NCBI GenBank assembly: GCA_017480185.1
Contig: JAFVBC010000025.1
Span: 1 to 64,000 of the forward strand
DNA from: Bacteroidales bacterium
GTDB taxonomy: Bacteria > Bacteroidota > Bacteroidia > Bacteroidales > P3
Reading direction: 5' to 3'
DNA length: 64,000 nt
Shown here: positions 35,450 through 44,348 of the stretch, piece by piece
Position numbering within the stretch: the first letter of the stretch is position 1
Layout of the letters: each line of letters begins with the position of its first letter
Notes under the pieces: model-generated
What the model was told of the DNA's origin: nothing
The model's input: only the letters and a program-made list of their open reading frames with translations
Databases searched by the model: none
Program-made: the position numbers and the translations under genes

Positions 35450-36570
35450 TACATTACCTGATTGTAGATGTTTAACAATTTAGGACTAAACACGTCGGCC
35501 ACATATTGTTGACACACTTGATGGTAGGCATTGTCGCAAACGTTGGAGGGATAGTGCTTTGCAACGCTTTCAATGATTCTGGCACACTGATTGGCAGTGT
35601 CGAACAAGAATCCTGTGCGACCGTCTTCCACAATTTGACTGTTGCCCATTCCCAAACGAGCAATGAGTGGGCAGCCGTAGGCCATGGCCTCAATGGAAAC
35701 TCGGCCGAGAGATTCGTTTGCGCTGCACTGAAGAAGTCCAGAAGCATTGCGAAACAGCGACTCAACACTGTCGGTTGGAGAAAGAAAGTCTATACGATTG
35801 GCTTTGTTGTACTGACTGGCTATGGAAAGTAGATGTTGCTTATATTCTGTAGTGCAATTGCCAACCATAAGCAGTTTATAATCGTCGTCAATCTGTGCTT
35901 GGCAAAATGATTCAACGGCCAAGTCGGCACCTTTGATGTAATTGATGTGTATGGAAAGGAAAAGAAAGTAGTGTTGACGGGTAGCATTGAGAGGTGTTTG
36001 CGTGGGTGCAGACTGAAACACACAGTCGGGTAGGACGAAAGTATTATCGCTATATTGTGGCCAGGCTTCGTGTATTGCTGCCGACACGGCTATACGTGCG
36101 TCAGCCCTGGATATAGCTCTCTTTAAGCGCTTCATGCCCATATATGGAGCAATATTGATGCGTTGCAAATCTTCTCGCAGATGCCACACGTGTTTTGCTC
36201 CAAGTATGCGTGATAGGACCACCCCAACAGTTGTTACCGTGGTGTTGGTGTGGACTATGTCAACATGCTTGCCTCCAAGTTTCTTCTTTATCTTTCTTGC
36301 ACATCTCTCGTTTAAGAAAAGGTAGCGCAGAAAAGTTTTCAGACTCGGTAATTTCTCCCAAATGTAAAAAAATGGCACAACGATAGTCTGAATGCCTTGT
36401 TGTGCGAGTCTGCGACTCACAGCCCCTTCATGTCTAACCAGTACTATGGGCTCTATATTACCTCTGGCAGACTGTATCATATCTATCAAACTTGCGCCCG
36501 ACCCCTCTACAATATCCCAGTCGGTACACACATACAGCACTGTCCATTTCTTGTTCCAGTCGTGGCTCAT
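35449..36570 (-). CDS. Glycosyltransferase family 4
   Basis: A 373-aa GT-B enzyme. N-terminal domain with VEGSGASLIDMI and HTNTTVTTVGVVLSRI; C-terminal domain with CSANESLGRVSIEAMAYGCPLIA, in which the two Glu form the EX7E motif, and QIVEDGRTGFLF. Retaining sugar transfer from a nucleotide donor is expected. Overlaps the GT32 gene by 4 bp (ATGA). Confidence 0.9.
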   Translation of the reverse strand: MSHDWNKKWTVLYVCTDWDIVEGSGASLIDMIQSARGNIEPIVLVRHEGAVSRRLAQQGIQTIVVPFFYIWEKLPSLKTFLRYLFLNERCARKIKKKLGGKHVDIVHTNTTVTTVGVVLSRILGAKHVWHLREDLQRINIAPYMGMKRLKRAISRADARIAVSAAIHEAWPQYSDNTFVLPDCVFQSAPTQTPLNATRQHYFLFLSIHINYIKGADLAVESFCQAQIDDDYKLLMVGNCTTEYKQHLLSIASQYNKANRIDFLSPTDSVESLFRNASGLLQCSANESLGRVSIEAMAYGCPLIARLGMGNSQIVEDGRTGFLFDTANQCARIIESVAKHYPSNVCDNAYHQVCQQYVADVFSPKLLNIYNQVM

Positions 36571-37346
36571 CGTTTTATCCTCTGTTTTAACGTACGATAG
36601 GGTTTCAATAAGTGCGCTTTGTCAAGCCACATGAACGCCTTTTGTGTTGCTGTTTTTGGCGTCCACGACTGAACGGTATGGTGATATGCTACAGCTTGGC
36701 TGGTAAGGGGTACGCCAGGATAGGCGAAGGTGCTGGACGGATAGATGGTCATGAGAGGTAGGCGCTGTAAGCAGTCCACGTATCGGAATCCGTGCTCGAC
36801 AGCATGGCTTGCAAGTAACCCATCTATGACTTCACCCTGAAAAAGCTCTACCATGCCCTGAAAAGATAGGCCTTGATAGTGATTTAATAGGGCGTTGATC
36901 AGGAGATGGTCAGGAGTTGATCCTAATATGGCCGATAGAAAGCCGCAGTAGGGTATGCCATCTGAATGGTTGAGTGGCGCTCCTTCGGCATCAAGTAATG
37001 GCTTGCCGTATTTTTCAAACTCAGTAGGGTATATTTCTACACCAGAAAACAAAGAGTTGTCAAGAAAAGAATCAAGGGGAGAAAAAAGCTCGACATCGGT
37101 GTCGAGATATACACCGCCATATTTTTGCAGAACATAAAGCCGTGCCACATCGGACACGAAAGCCCACTTGCGTTTTTTAGCCGCAAGATTAGTGTATTCG
37201 CAAAATGAGAGAGGAAATGTTTTTTCGTCCCATCGCATAATCTGCCACGTTGGATGAAGTTCCATCCAATGTTTTATGTAGTCTGCTTGTGTTTGTGGCA
37301 TAAGGCCATGACCAAACCAACAATAGTGTATTATGCGTGGTATCAT
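36567..37346 (-). CDS. GT32-family glycosyltransferase
   Basis: A 259-aa protein with MIPRIIHYCWFGHGLMPQ and WAFVSDVARLYVLQKYGGVYLDTDVE (DXD is DTD). Residues about 140-162 (GSTPDHLLINALLNHYQGL) are encoded by DNA that follows the 11-bp repeat pattern of nearby intergenic tracts. The GT32 paralogue at 25625-26344 aligns there without a gap, so the repeat pattern does not reflect an insertion. The lipoprotein gene ends 18 bp upstream of the ATG. Confidence 0.9.
   Translation of the reverse strand: MIPRIIHYCWFGHGLMPQTQADYIKHWMELHPTWQIMRWDEKTFPLSFCEYTNLAAKKRKWAFVSDVARLYVLQKYGGVYLDTDVELFSPLDSFLDNSLFSGVEIYPTEFEKYGKPLLDAEGAPLNHSDGIPYCGFLSAILGSTPDHLLINALLNHYQGLSFQGMVELFQGEVIDGLLASHAVEHGFRYVDCLQRLPLMTIYPSSTFAYPGVPLTSQAVAYHHTVQSWTPKTATQKAFMWLDKAHLLKPYRTLKQRIKR
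36868..36922. repeat. 11-bp periodic repeat tract inside a coding sequence
   Basis: On the minus strand, five 11-mers: GATCAACTCCT, GACCATCTCCT, GATCAACGCCC, TATTAAATCAC and TATCAAGGCCT. The first three match the intergenic unit type closely; the last two are degenerate. It lies wholly inside the GT32 gene. Confidence 0.6.
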
Positions 37347-37364
37347 TTACTGATGGATGAGTGG

Positions 37365-39458
37365 CTACCAGGTGGTGTAGTCTGATGAGCCACGTTGTGA
37401 TATTAGACCATTAAGTGTGGAAAGAGTTAGTTCGTCTGTGCTTGCTGTAATGTTGCTATTATTGTGTGGCCAACTCGCTGGAATTTCAGAGGCACTGATA
37501 CTAACTCCGTCTACATTAACTGTTTTAGCCGAATACGCTGCGTATTGGCACACCGCTCCTTTCCCCGATGCTACTATGCCTGCTCCAGCACTGATGCCAC
37601 CACCAGTGGTGCGACAAATGGGTGTTGTGGTATTCATAACAACCTCTATGCGATTTTGGGTACTTTGCAGTGCTCCACCAGCCAGAATGCCAGCCGACAA
37701 ACCCTGAGCGGTGTTTTGTTCGCTTTGGATAATGCCTGTGTTGTAACAGTTGCCTATAGTGGCTGTGGTGAGCAATGTTCCACCCACTATTCCACCGCAG
37801 CAAGCACATCCATCTTTTGTGGTGTTGGTGGCTGTGGCCGTAAGGTCGCCATTGTTAAAGCTATTTATGATTTTGCAATTATAGGTTTTCGCTGATTCAT
37901 AGTCGCCCCATAGACCCACTATTCCACCCACGCAGATGTTGCGGTATTGGGAGGCGTAGGATGCGCGTGTTGACGACGAAATTCCCTCTATGCTACCCGT
38001 ATTGCCACAGTTGGAAATGTTTGTGCCAGCCGTGTTTAATTTCAGTTGGCCAACGATCCCCCCTGCAAATAGGGTTCCACTACAATTTGCACGCATGTCT
38101 GCATGGTTGACGCATTGAGTTGACATACCAACGCTTTGGCCACAGATGCCCCCAATGCACATACTTCCCGAGGCATCAACAGACGCTGCCGCTACAACGA
38201 TTGTAGCATAGTTTGTTAGGTTGCGGAAAGAGACGGTTTCGCGACTGCAAAGAGCGCAAACACCCCCCACATAGATATTGGTGGTAGTACCTGATTGAAT
38301 TTCGGCATTGATTATTCCGTGAAGTGTTGTGTTCTCCACGATAGCACTGCCCGATACCACTCCAAACAGACCGACATAAGCATCGCCCAAAGATACAACT
38401 GGCATTACGCGCCTTATCGTAATGCTATGATTATTGCCATCGAAGTGTCCCATAAAGGCATTGCTAACGTTTTTGCCTATTGGTGAATGTGTAATTGTGT
38501 CGCAGTCAATGTCGTAAATAAGTTTATAATATGCGCTGCCGTAGGTACTGTTTTGTGTGTTTACCACGTTGCGCATAATGGTTAGGTCGTTGCAGTTGGC
38601 AATTAGATAGGGCGATGCTGCTGTACCACTGCCAATAAGCGTTGTGGCAATAAAGTCTGACGTGGCTTGTGGCCCACGGGCAATCATGTTGCTGGGCAGA
38701 GTCTTCCCCGAGGCCTGTTTCTTCCATGTGTAGTTGTTTTGTGGGGTATTGCCCACAATGCCCACCGTTAAATCATCGGACGTAAAGGGTGGTACAATCA
38801 CATAATAGTCTTTTGTTTCGCCAACGGCAATGGTGTCGGGCATGGCAAGGAAGGATAGTGATACACTTTTGGTAGATGATGTTGGTGCATCCATGCTGAT
38901 TGTTGACGTTTCGTCAATCGTTACCGTAGCTCTACCACATAGCGAACAATTGGCTGTGGCTACAGTAATCTCTTTCATCACAAAGGGTTCTGAAGTAGGG
39001 TTGGCTATGCTTATGCAAAGTAGTGAGCATAAGTTCTGTAAACTCAGTGTGGTTCCAGAAGTATATGCTGCCATTGGACTATATAGTTGTTGCTTCCCGT
39101 TAACGGTAGTGTAATCCTGAACTGCGGGCAAGGTGATAATCGCGCTGCTACGCGACATGGAGGAAACTATGTCGGCAGGGTATATGGCCGAGAAACCATC
39201 GTCGCTGTTCGTTACGTTTTCAATCACAGCATTGCCATCGTTCGAGTAGACAACGTTGTATCCAGTGCCATTGATCATTATTTGGTGTTCATCGTGTGTG
39301 CTCCAGTAGGCCACTCGATTTTCACCAAGATATAGTTTGCTACTACTATTGGCATATCGCCCAACTTTAGCTTGCAACTGCACATAATTGTCTTTTTGAC
39401 AAGAACAAAGCACAAGTAGGCTAAAGCAAATTATTGTATGAAGAAGTCTTTTTCTCAC
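37365..39458 (-). CDS. Lipoprotein with fimbrillin-like N-terminus and GLUG-type repeats
   Basis: A 697-aa protein starting at a GTG. The signal ends in the lipobox LCSC with acylated Cys20, so it is an outer-membrane lipoprotein. Residues about 30-260 resemble Bacteroidota fimbrillin/Mfa-like domains (YWSTHDEHQIMI, FSAIYPADIV, YYVIVPPF). Residues about 270-640 contain GLUG-type repeats with G-hydrophobic-GGI-G patterns (GHFDGNNHSI, YVGLFGVVSGS, AGGIVGQL, VGGIVGLWG, CGGIVGG). It may be a surface adhesin or a polysaccharide-binding protein. Its place between the exporter and glycosyltransferase genes is unusual. The small 63-aa ORF lies 36 bp upstream. Confidence 0.8.
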   Translation of the reverse strand: MRKRLLHTIICFSLLVLCSCQKDNYVQLQAKVGRYANSSSKLYLGENRVAYWSTHDEHQIMINGTGYNVVYSNDGNAVIENVTNSDDGFSAIYPADIVSSMSRSSAIITLPAVQDYTTVNGKQQLYSPMAAYTSGTTLSLQNLCSLLCISIANPTSEPFVMKEITVATANCSLCGRATVTIDETSTISMDAPTSSTKSVSLSFLAMPDTIAVGETKDYYVIVPPFTSDDLTVGIVGNTPQNNYTWKKQASGKTLPSNMIARGPQATSDFIATTLIGSGTAASPYLIANCNDLTIMRNVVNTQNSTYGSAYYKLIYDIDCDTITHSPIGKNVSNAFMGHFDGNNHSITIRRVMPVVSLGDAYVGLFGVVSGSAIVENTTLHGIINAEIQSGTTTNIYVGGVCALCSRETVSFRNLTNYATIVVAAASVDASGSMCIGGICGQSVGMSTQCVNHADMRANCSGTLFAGGIVGQLKLNTAGTNISNCGNTGSIEGISSSTRASYASQYRNICVGGIVGLWGDYESAKTYNCKIINSFNNGDLTATATNTTKDGCACCGGIVGGTLLTTATIGNCYNTGIIQSEQNTAQGLSAGILAGGALQSTQNRIEVVMNTTTPICRTTGGGISAGAGIVASGKGAVCQYAAYSAKTVNVDGVSISASEIPASWPHNNSNITASTDELTLSTLNGLISQRGSSDYTTW

Positions 39459-39494
39459 AACAACGCTGTATTAGTATGAACCAACTATTGTTTA

Positions 39495-39686
39495 TTAAAA
39501 CCAGTCGGATGCAGAACTCCAATTGCTACCATCGTCGTATTGGTTCACACTCCCCCCATTGTTTCCACTTTTATTTCCTGAAAGAAGTGGGAATCCGGTT
39601 GCTTGTGTCGACATAGCATACCCGTGTTCAACATTCATTTCAACCACGATAAGCTCGGGCTTTAGGTAGGTTTTGTGATCATTCAT
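39495..39686 (-). CDS. Small KPEL-type peptide, unknown function
   Basis: A 63-aa ORF starting MNDHKTYLKPELIVVEMNVEHGYAMS and followed by a low-complexity Gly/Asn/Ser/Trp tail ending SDWF. Small Bacteroidota proteins with a YxKPExxVxE start and a low-complexity tail are frequently found just upstream of fimbrillin-like lipoproteins, as here. No signal peptide is visible. The start at 39686 is chosen over an open extension that overlaps wzt. It could be a secreted or modified peptide, but no evidence shows this. Confidence 0.6.
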   Translation of the reverse strand: MNDHKTYLKPELIVVEMNVEHGYAMSTQATGFPLLSGNKSGNNGGSVNQYDDGSNWSSASDWF

Positions 39687-39730
39687 GCTGTGTACTTGTA
39701 GTATTTGATTGTGTAGATGAAGTATGAGGG

Positions 39731-41035
39731 TTATTCTAAACACTCCGTTATGTTTGCAAAACTATCTATTGGACTGCAACTGGTTGAAAGCGTCCATGTT
39801 GTAAAAGGCCGTTTGTGCTCTTTATCCACGTAGCTTATTTCAAAGCCCAACACATCGCTCACAATATCGTAGTCGTGTATGGTCGAGGCAAAGTCTTGAA
39901 TAGACATATTTAGATTAAAACTATATAGCCCTTTAGCCAGGTTGTGGTGGGGTACTTCTATAACCACCTTAAACAACGACCCCTCTTTGGGCAGTTGCAT
40001 GGGTTGTGAATAACTGGCAAAGGCAAAGGCGCCAGTGTGGTTTTTCGCGATAACGCCAAATTGGCATTGCTGTATCGAAGGTTTGTTTCGGCGAATGGTA
40101 GCCTCAATAAGAAGAGGCTCTTCGGTTGAAACAGCACGCACATCGTTGAGCATTCTCACTTCCAAATATTCCAATTCATGCAGTGTGCCAGGATCGTGAT
40201 GAGCTTTCGTTATAGTTGTTTGTGAGGAATACTCTATGTCGTTTGAATAGTCCATATAGTGTTCTACACATGCAGCAGCGGTACCCATATAATCAATCTG
40301 ACCATTTTTCAGTACCACTCCCTTGCGACACAAGCTTTTAATCGCGGCCATATTGTGGCTTACAAACAATACCGTGCGCCCCTCGCTTCGGCTCACGTCT
40401 TGCATTTTGCCAATGGCTTTTTTTTGGAACTCGGCATCGCCAACGGCCAACACTTCGTCCACCACCAAAATCTCGGGCTCAAGGTGTGCTGCCACAGCAA
40501 ATCCAAGCCTTACCATCATGCCACTACTGTAGCGTTTTACGGGAGTGTCAATATATCTTTCGCAGCCACTGAAGTCGACTATTGCATCCAGCTTTCGACT
40601 TATTTCGTGCTTACTCATACCGAGTATGGCTCCGTTAAGAAAGATGTTTTCTCTACCAGTCATCTCGGGATGAAAGCCAGTCCCCACCTCAAGCAAAGCA
40701 CCTATGCGTCCATTGGCTCTGATTGTTCCAGTGGTCGGTGAGGTGATGCGCGACAAAATCTTCAGCAACGTACTCTTGCCAGCCCCGTTGCGCCCTATTA
40801 TCCCCACCACATCGCCCTGGTCTATCGAAAGGTTTATGTCTTTCAAAGCCCACACATAGTCGCTCTTTCCAGCAGTGCTACGGTCGTTGGTTTCACCCAC
40901 TTTCATAAAGGGGTCTTCTTTCCTCAACACAGACGTTGCCCACCAACGCTTCAAATCGTGGTGCAACGTGCCTGTTGAGACTACTCCCAGCCGATACAGT
41001 TTGCTGATATTTTCAAATGTAATGGCAACCGACAT
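39731..41035 (-). CDS. wzt: Polysaccharide ABC transporter ATPase with Wzt-type C-terminal domain
   Basis: Energises export of a finished lipid-linked polysaccharide. A 434-aa protein: Walker A GRNGAGKS at 81-88, signature YSSGM at 169-173, Walker B ILVVDE at 189-194, switch His227. Residues about 260-434 form the Wzt carbohydrate-binding domain, which in studied systems reads the chain terminus. Its presence indicates an ABC-dependent pathway in which chain length is set before export. It is separated from the permease gene by a nucleotidyltransferase-like gene; 11 bp after that gene. Confidence 0.93.
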   Translation of the reverse strand: MSVAITFENISKLYRLGVVSTGTLHHDLKRWWATSVLRKEDPFMKVGETNDRSTAGKSDYVWALKDINLSIDQGDVVGIIGRNGAGKSTLLKILSRITSPTTGTIRANGRIGALLEVGTGFHPEMTGRENIFLNGAILGMSKHEISRKLDAIVDFSGCERYIDTPVKRYSSGMMVRLGFAVAAHLEPEILVVDEVLAVGDAEFQKKAIGKMQDVSRSEGRTVLFVSHNMAAIKSLCRKGVVLKNGQIDYMGTAAACVEHYMDYSNDIEYSSQTTITKAHHDPGTLHELEYLEVRMLNDVRAVSTEEPLLIEATIRRNKPSIQQCQFGVIAKNHTGAFAFASYSQPMQLPKEGSLFKVVIEVPHHNLAKGLYSFNLNMSIQDFASTIHDYDIVSDVLGFEISYVDKEHKRPFTTWTLSTSCSPIDSFANITECLE

Positions 41036-41046
41036 CGTAAGTACTT

Positions 41047-42090
41047 TTACATTTTATGCAACAACTTTTGGGGGTGTCTTATAAGGTGAAATAATCGTGA
41101 AGTGAACATTTTCATGCTACTATCAGACAAAGTGAAACGATGCTTCCACCTATTTATTGCATATCTTCTTAATTTCCAAAGAGCCCTGCGCGCATTCTCC
41201 TTGTCGTGTTCGTCGGCAGCACCCTGCCCGTACAACACATCATGTTCAAACCTGTTTTGTAGCTTATTTGATATAGGGGTAGAAAGCGGACAGTTTGTTT
41301 CAATAATTCGGTTAGCCATTGTGGTCAAGGCCGAAGCAAACTGGTGCATTTTGAATTTCGACACAATGTCAGATACCAGAGCCCAATCAATATCATCGCC
41401 CCGATGATTTAGTAAGAAAGCCCAGTCGCACACCTCTCTCAATGTTATTCTACCCGATACAAAGTGTATTGCTGCGTGTCTCAGCAGGTGCAACGCCTCA
41501 AAGGTGGCGGAGGCTATAAGCCTGGTTAGCAGCGGTTCAAGTTCTTTGTTAGAGGGTGGCAGATAGGGGTCAAACAACCTGTAATGGCTTTCTATGGTTA
41601 TGCCATGAATGTCATATTTTGTGTGGTGGGCGCTACCATGACTAATGTCAACACCATATTTCTGTTCTATAATTTGGTCGGCGACAGCGTGGTTGTGGGG
41701 TATGAAGAGGTCAATATCAGCATACTCTCGTTGATTTTTAACGGGATAGTGTGATGCCGTGGCTGACCCTTTAAGTGTGTAGCACTCAATGTTATTGTCT
41801 GCAAACACCGACAAAAGCTCTTGCTCCACCTTGCGTTGGTGTAAGCTCCACTCCACGGCCATCTGCCGTTCTGCCATCCAAGGCAAATAAACCGTGCGTG
41901 GTGGGCGCTTCTCGCGAGGCATTTTTTCCACGGCCGAGGCCGATAAAACAATTAGGTGGTTGCGTTGAAATAGGGTCATCAACTGCTGCCAGGCTGCGGT
42001 ATCAAGTGTCTGCAACGCCTCCATATTGGGTATCTGTTGCGTGGCAGCAGCGCGAAGCAAGGCATATATGGCATCTTCCGCGGTGCTCAT
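41047..42090 (-). CDS. Nucleotidyltransferase-family protein (NTP_transf_5-like)
   Basis: A 347-aa protein starting MSTAEDAIYALL at 42090, an ATGA overlap with the permease. ECYTLKGSA followed by REYADIDLFIP gives the LKG ... R-x-x-DxDL pattern of the NTP_transf_5 group, with the two metal-binding Asp. A His/Arg-rich C-terminal half (HLLRHAAIHFVSGRITLREVCDWAFLL) completes the family look. Members occur in polysaccharide and lasso/RiPP loci, but the reaction is not established. Position between Wzm and Wzt suggests a link to export or chain modification (inferred). Confidence 0.8.
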   Translation of the reverse strand: MSTAEDAIYALLRAAATQQIPNMEALQTLDTAAWQQLMTLFQRNHLIVLSASAVEKMPREKRPPRTVYLPWMAERQMAVEWSLHQRKVEQELLSVFADNNIECYTLKGSATASHYPVKNQREYADIDLFIPHNHAVADQIIEQKYGVDISHGSAHHTKYDIHGITIESHYRLFDPYLPPSNKELEPLLTRLIASATFEALHLLRHAAIHFVSGRITLREVCDWAFLLNHRGDDIDWALVSDIVSKFKMHQFASALTTMANRIIETNCPLSTPISNKLQNRFEHDVLYGQGAADEHDKENARRALWKLRRYAINRWKHRFTLSDSSMKMFTSRLFHLIRHPQKLLHKM

Positions 42091-42932
42091 ACTGTGTCTT
42101 GAAAAGAGCGTTGTACGCGGTTGAACACCACTATGCCTATGGCAAGTACCACTATGGCAAAGCATGCGCTGTAGGCAATCATTCCCCAGCTGAAGCTTCC
42201 TGCACCGAGCATGCCATATTTGAAGGCCTCAACGATGCTGGTAAGGGGATTTAACTGCATCAGCATGCGCAACGTGTTGTTGGTTACTGTGCTTAAAGGG
42301 TAGATTACAGGGGTGGCATACATCCACAAGCTTACGGCAAAGCCGAGCAATAGTTGCAGATCTCTATACTTGGTGGTGATGCTTGTAAACAATATTCCAA
42401 AGCCCAGAGCGAGCAGAGCAAGCAGAAGCACCAACACGGGTAGCAGCAAAGCGTAGATGTTGGTGTGTATTTGCCCTGGCATTATGAATATTTGATATAT
42501 GGCGTAGACTATTAGGAATAACCCCAGTTGAATGGAAAAACGTAGCAGGTTGCTTATTACCTTGGCAATGGGCATAACCAAACGTGGGAAATAGACTTTC
42601 CCAAACAGCGCGGCATTGTCGACGAATGTTGACGAGGTCTGTGTCAGACAATCGGAAAAATACTGCCACAAACAGATGCCCGAAAGGTAGAAAAGAGGCT
42701 GCGGAAGTCCATCTGTTGGTATACGGGCAATGTTGCCAAACACCACCATATACATCACGGTGGTGAGCAATGGTTGAACCAGATACCACAGTGGCCCAAG
42801 AATGGTTTGCTTATATTGGGTGGTGATATTGCGCTTTATGAGCAGGCTGCAAAGGTCGCGATAACGCCACAACTCGCCCCAGTCCACCGACAATATACTC
42901 TCTTTGGGGCGTATCACCGTGGTTTTTTGCAT
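42087..42932 (-). CDS. wzm: Polysaccharide ABC transporter permease
   Basis: A 281-aa integral membrane protein from the ATG at 42932 (a GTG at 42959 is possible). Six predicted membrane helices with the ABC-2 landmarks TTQYKQTILGPLWYLVQPLL, YLSGICLWQYFSDCL, FPRLVMP and LNPLTSIVEAFKYGML. With Wzt it forms the inner-membrane channel for the glycan. The C-terminus is coupled to the next gene. The gap to the sugar-transferase stop is 41 bp. Confidence 0.92.
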   Translation of the reverse strand: MQKTTVIRPKESILSVDWGELWRYRDLCSLLIKRNITTQYKQTILGPLWYLVQPLLTTVMYMVVFGNIARIPTDGLPQPLFYLSGICLWQYFSDCLTQTSSTFVDNAALFGKVYFPRLVMPIAKVISNLLRFSIQLGLFLIVYAIYQIFIMPGQIHTNIYALLLPVLVLLLALLALGFGILFTSITTKYRDLQLLLGFAVSLWMYATPVIYPLSTVTNNTLRMLMQLNPLTSIVEAFKYGMLGAGSFSWGMIAYSACFAIVVLAIGIVVFNRVQRSFQDTV

Positions 42933-42973
42933 CTTTTCTGTTTTGTCGTGGCGTTTCACCAGCGCGTTTTCTT

Positions 42974-44142
42974 TTACTGTGAGGTTTTGTGACGGAAGAG
43001 TATGTTGCCCACAATGCCCCAAAAGTAGCGCCAATCGGTTCGGAATGGGGCGTTGGTGTAGGCTTCTATATATCTACGCTCCGATGCTTGTATCTCGTCA
43101 ATGGTGTTAGGAGTGGTGCGCTCGTAATAGAATGGTGGCATCAGCCCAGGCTTACTTTTTGTGCGCAGTGCCTGCATTTCGGGGCTGTAAAGGTTGAAAT
43201 ATTGACGGCTCAGCGGACGCACCCCAACCAACTTCAAGTCGCCTTTCACCCAATTCCACAGCATTGGCAGCTCGTCGAGCCACAGTGGGCGCAGCAATCG
43301 TCCCCACACGTTCACCCGATAGTCGGCCTTGAATTTACCGCCATTTTGCAGGCTCTGGTATTGGTAAACATAGTCTTGCAGGTATTCAGAGAGGTGAACA
43401 TGGTGCGAAACTTGTACACCTTAATCTCCTTGCCGTTGCGTCCCACTCGGTTTAGGACTATGATTGGCGAGCCACTTGGCGTGTGGTCGGTGAGTGGTGC
43501 CTGCACTTTGCACGCCGTTACAAAGAGCCTGCCATCAATGAAACGCTCATCGGCAATGGCAAATCCTGCTCGACAAATGCGCCCCAGTATCTCTACTCGA
43601 CTCATGCTGCGGTTTTTTCCGCCTGTTAACTTGAAGTATAAACCTTTTGTCAACCACAATTTTGGCATCATGCGGTGAACTGCATAGTGTGATGCTGCAG
43701 CCACCCAACGCACCCCCACGGGGTAACGCTGCATAATGAGGGTCTTTTTTAGACCATCGGTAACGGCGTTGACGCACAAATATTGCCCCACGCCCATCAT
43801 GCTGTTGGCTGTACAAAGCATGTCGTTGAGGTGGACTATCGTGTGCACTGGGCGCAAAAGCATCACCAGTTTGGCGTTGTGGTTGGTCAACCTTGCTTGC
43901 AACTCGGTAGCGGTTTTCACCGTGCTGGGCATCACTTCCATACCATCAGTGGAAGCGCCTGTTTGAGAAGCTTTGATAAGCAGTTTTGAGTAGGGGAGAT
44001 CGTAGAGCGAAAACAACGCTTGCAACACTGTGTCGTCGTCCCTTTTAAGGCCTGCAAGCGAGGCGTGATTTATACCCTTCGTCTCGTTGTATGGCAGCGA
44101 TAGCAAGTCGCTATCGTTCAATGGAAACAGCGGTCGTTTCAT
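42974..44142 (-). pseudogene. Frameshifted phosphoglycosyl (sugar) transferase
   Basis: Two overlapping frames make up one gene. The first part (44142 to about 43400, MKRPLFPLNDSDLL...) contains GRICRAGFAIADERFIDGRL and ends in the hallmark KVYKFRTM. The second frame (to 42974) continues HLSEYLQDYVYQYQSLQNGGKFKADYRVNVWGRLLRP and the catalytic Asp-Glu in WLDELPMLWNWVKGDLKLVGVRPLS. A 2-bp TT excess at 43397-43398 (or loss of one base) breaks the frame; removing it restores a perfect join at M-H-L-S-E-Y. Such enzymes place the first sugar phosphate on undecaprenyl phosphate. The broken frame would disable initiation, unless it is a sequencing error. No strong slippery site for programmed frameshifting is seen. 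Confidence 0.8.
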
Positions 44143-44348
44143 GCAGAGATGGCCACAGTCGTTGATGGATGAGTAGGGGACTTGGCAGCGGCAGCCAATC
44201 CGTTTATGTTAACCACCAATCGGCCACACCCCTTTAGTTGATGAATCCGCCCTTTGTCGTTTCCCTCAATGCGCGACATTGCTTGCTGCATGGCGAAACT
44301 CACAAGCGTGTAGCGCTGTGTGGCGTTATCGGTTGTGGCGTAGTTCAT
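44139..44348 (-). CDS. Small coupled ORF, unknown
   Basis: A 69-aa ORF beginning MNYATTDNATQRYTLVSF. It overlaps the OmpA-family stop and the sugar-transferase start by ATGA at both ends. Such precise overlaps suggest it is translated. Sequence: polar N-terminus, central Lys/Arg-rich stretch, Ala-rich tail; no signal peptide or known motif. It could be a separate small protein or a detached part of the sugar transferase. Confidence 0.5.
   Translation of the reverse strand: MNYATTDNATQRYTLVSFAMQQAMSRIEGNDKGRIHQLKGCGRLVVNINGLAAAAKSPTHPSTTVAISA

Noticed and set aside
43390..43405. Programmed ribosomal frameshift in the sugar-transferase gene
   Set aside because: The site reads ATGTTCACC, with no slippery heptamer and no evident downstream stem. 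A sequence error or mutation is simpler.
42989..43678. 229-codon open frame opposite the sugar-transferase gene (mirror at 48610-49299)
   Set aside because: Antisense to recognisable sugar-transferase sequence on both sides of the frameshift; composition is unlike a protein.
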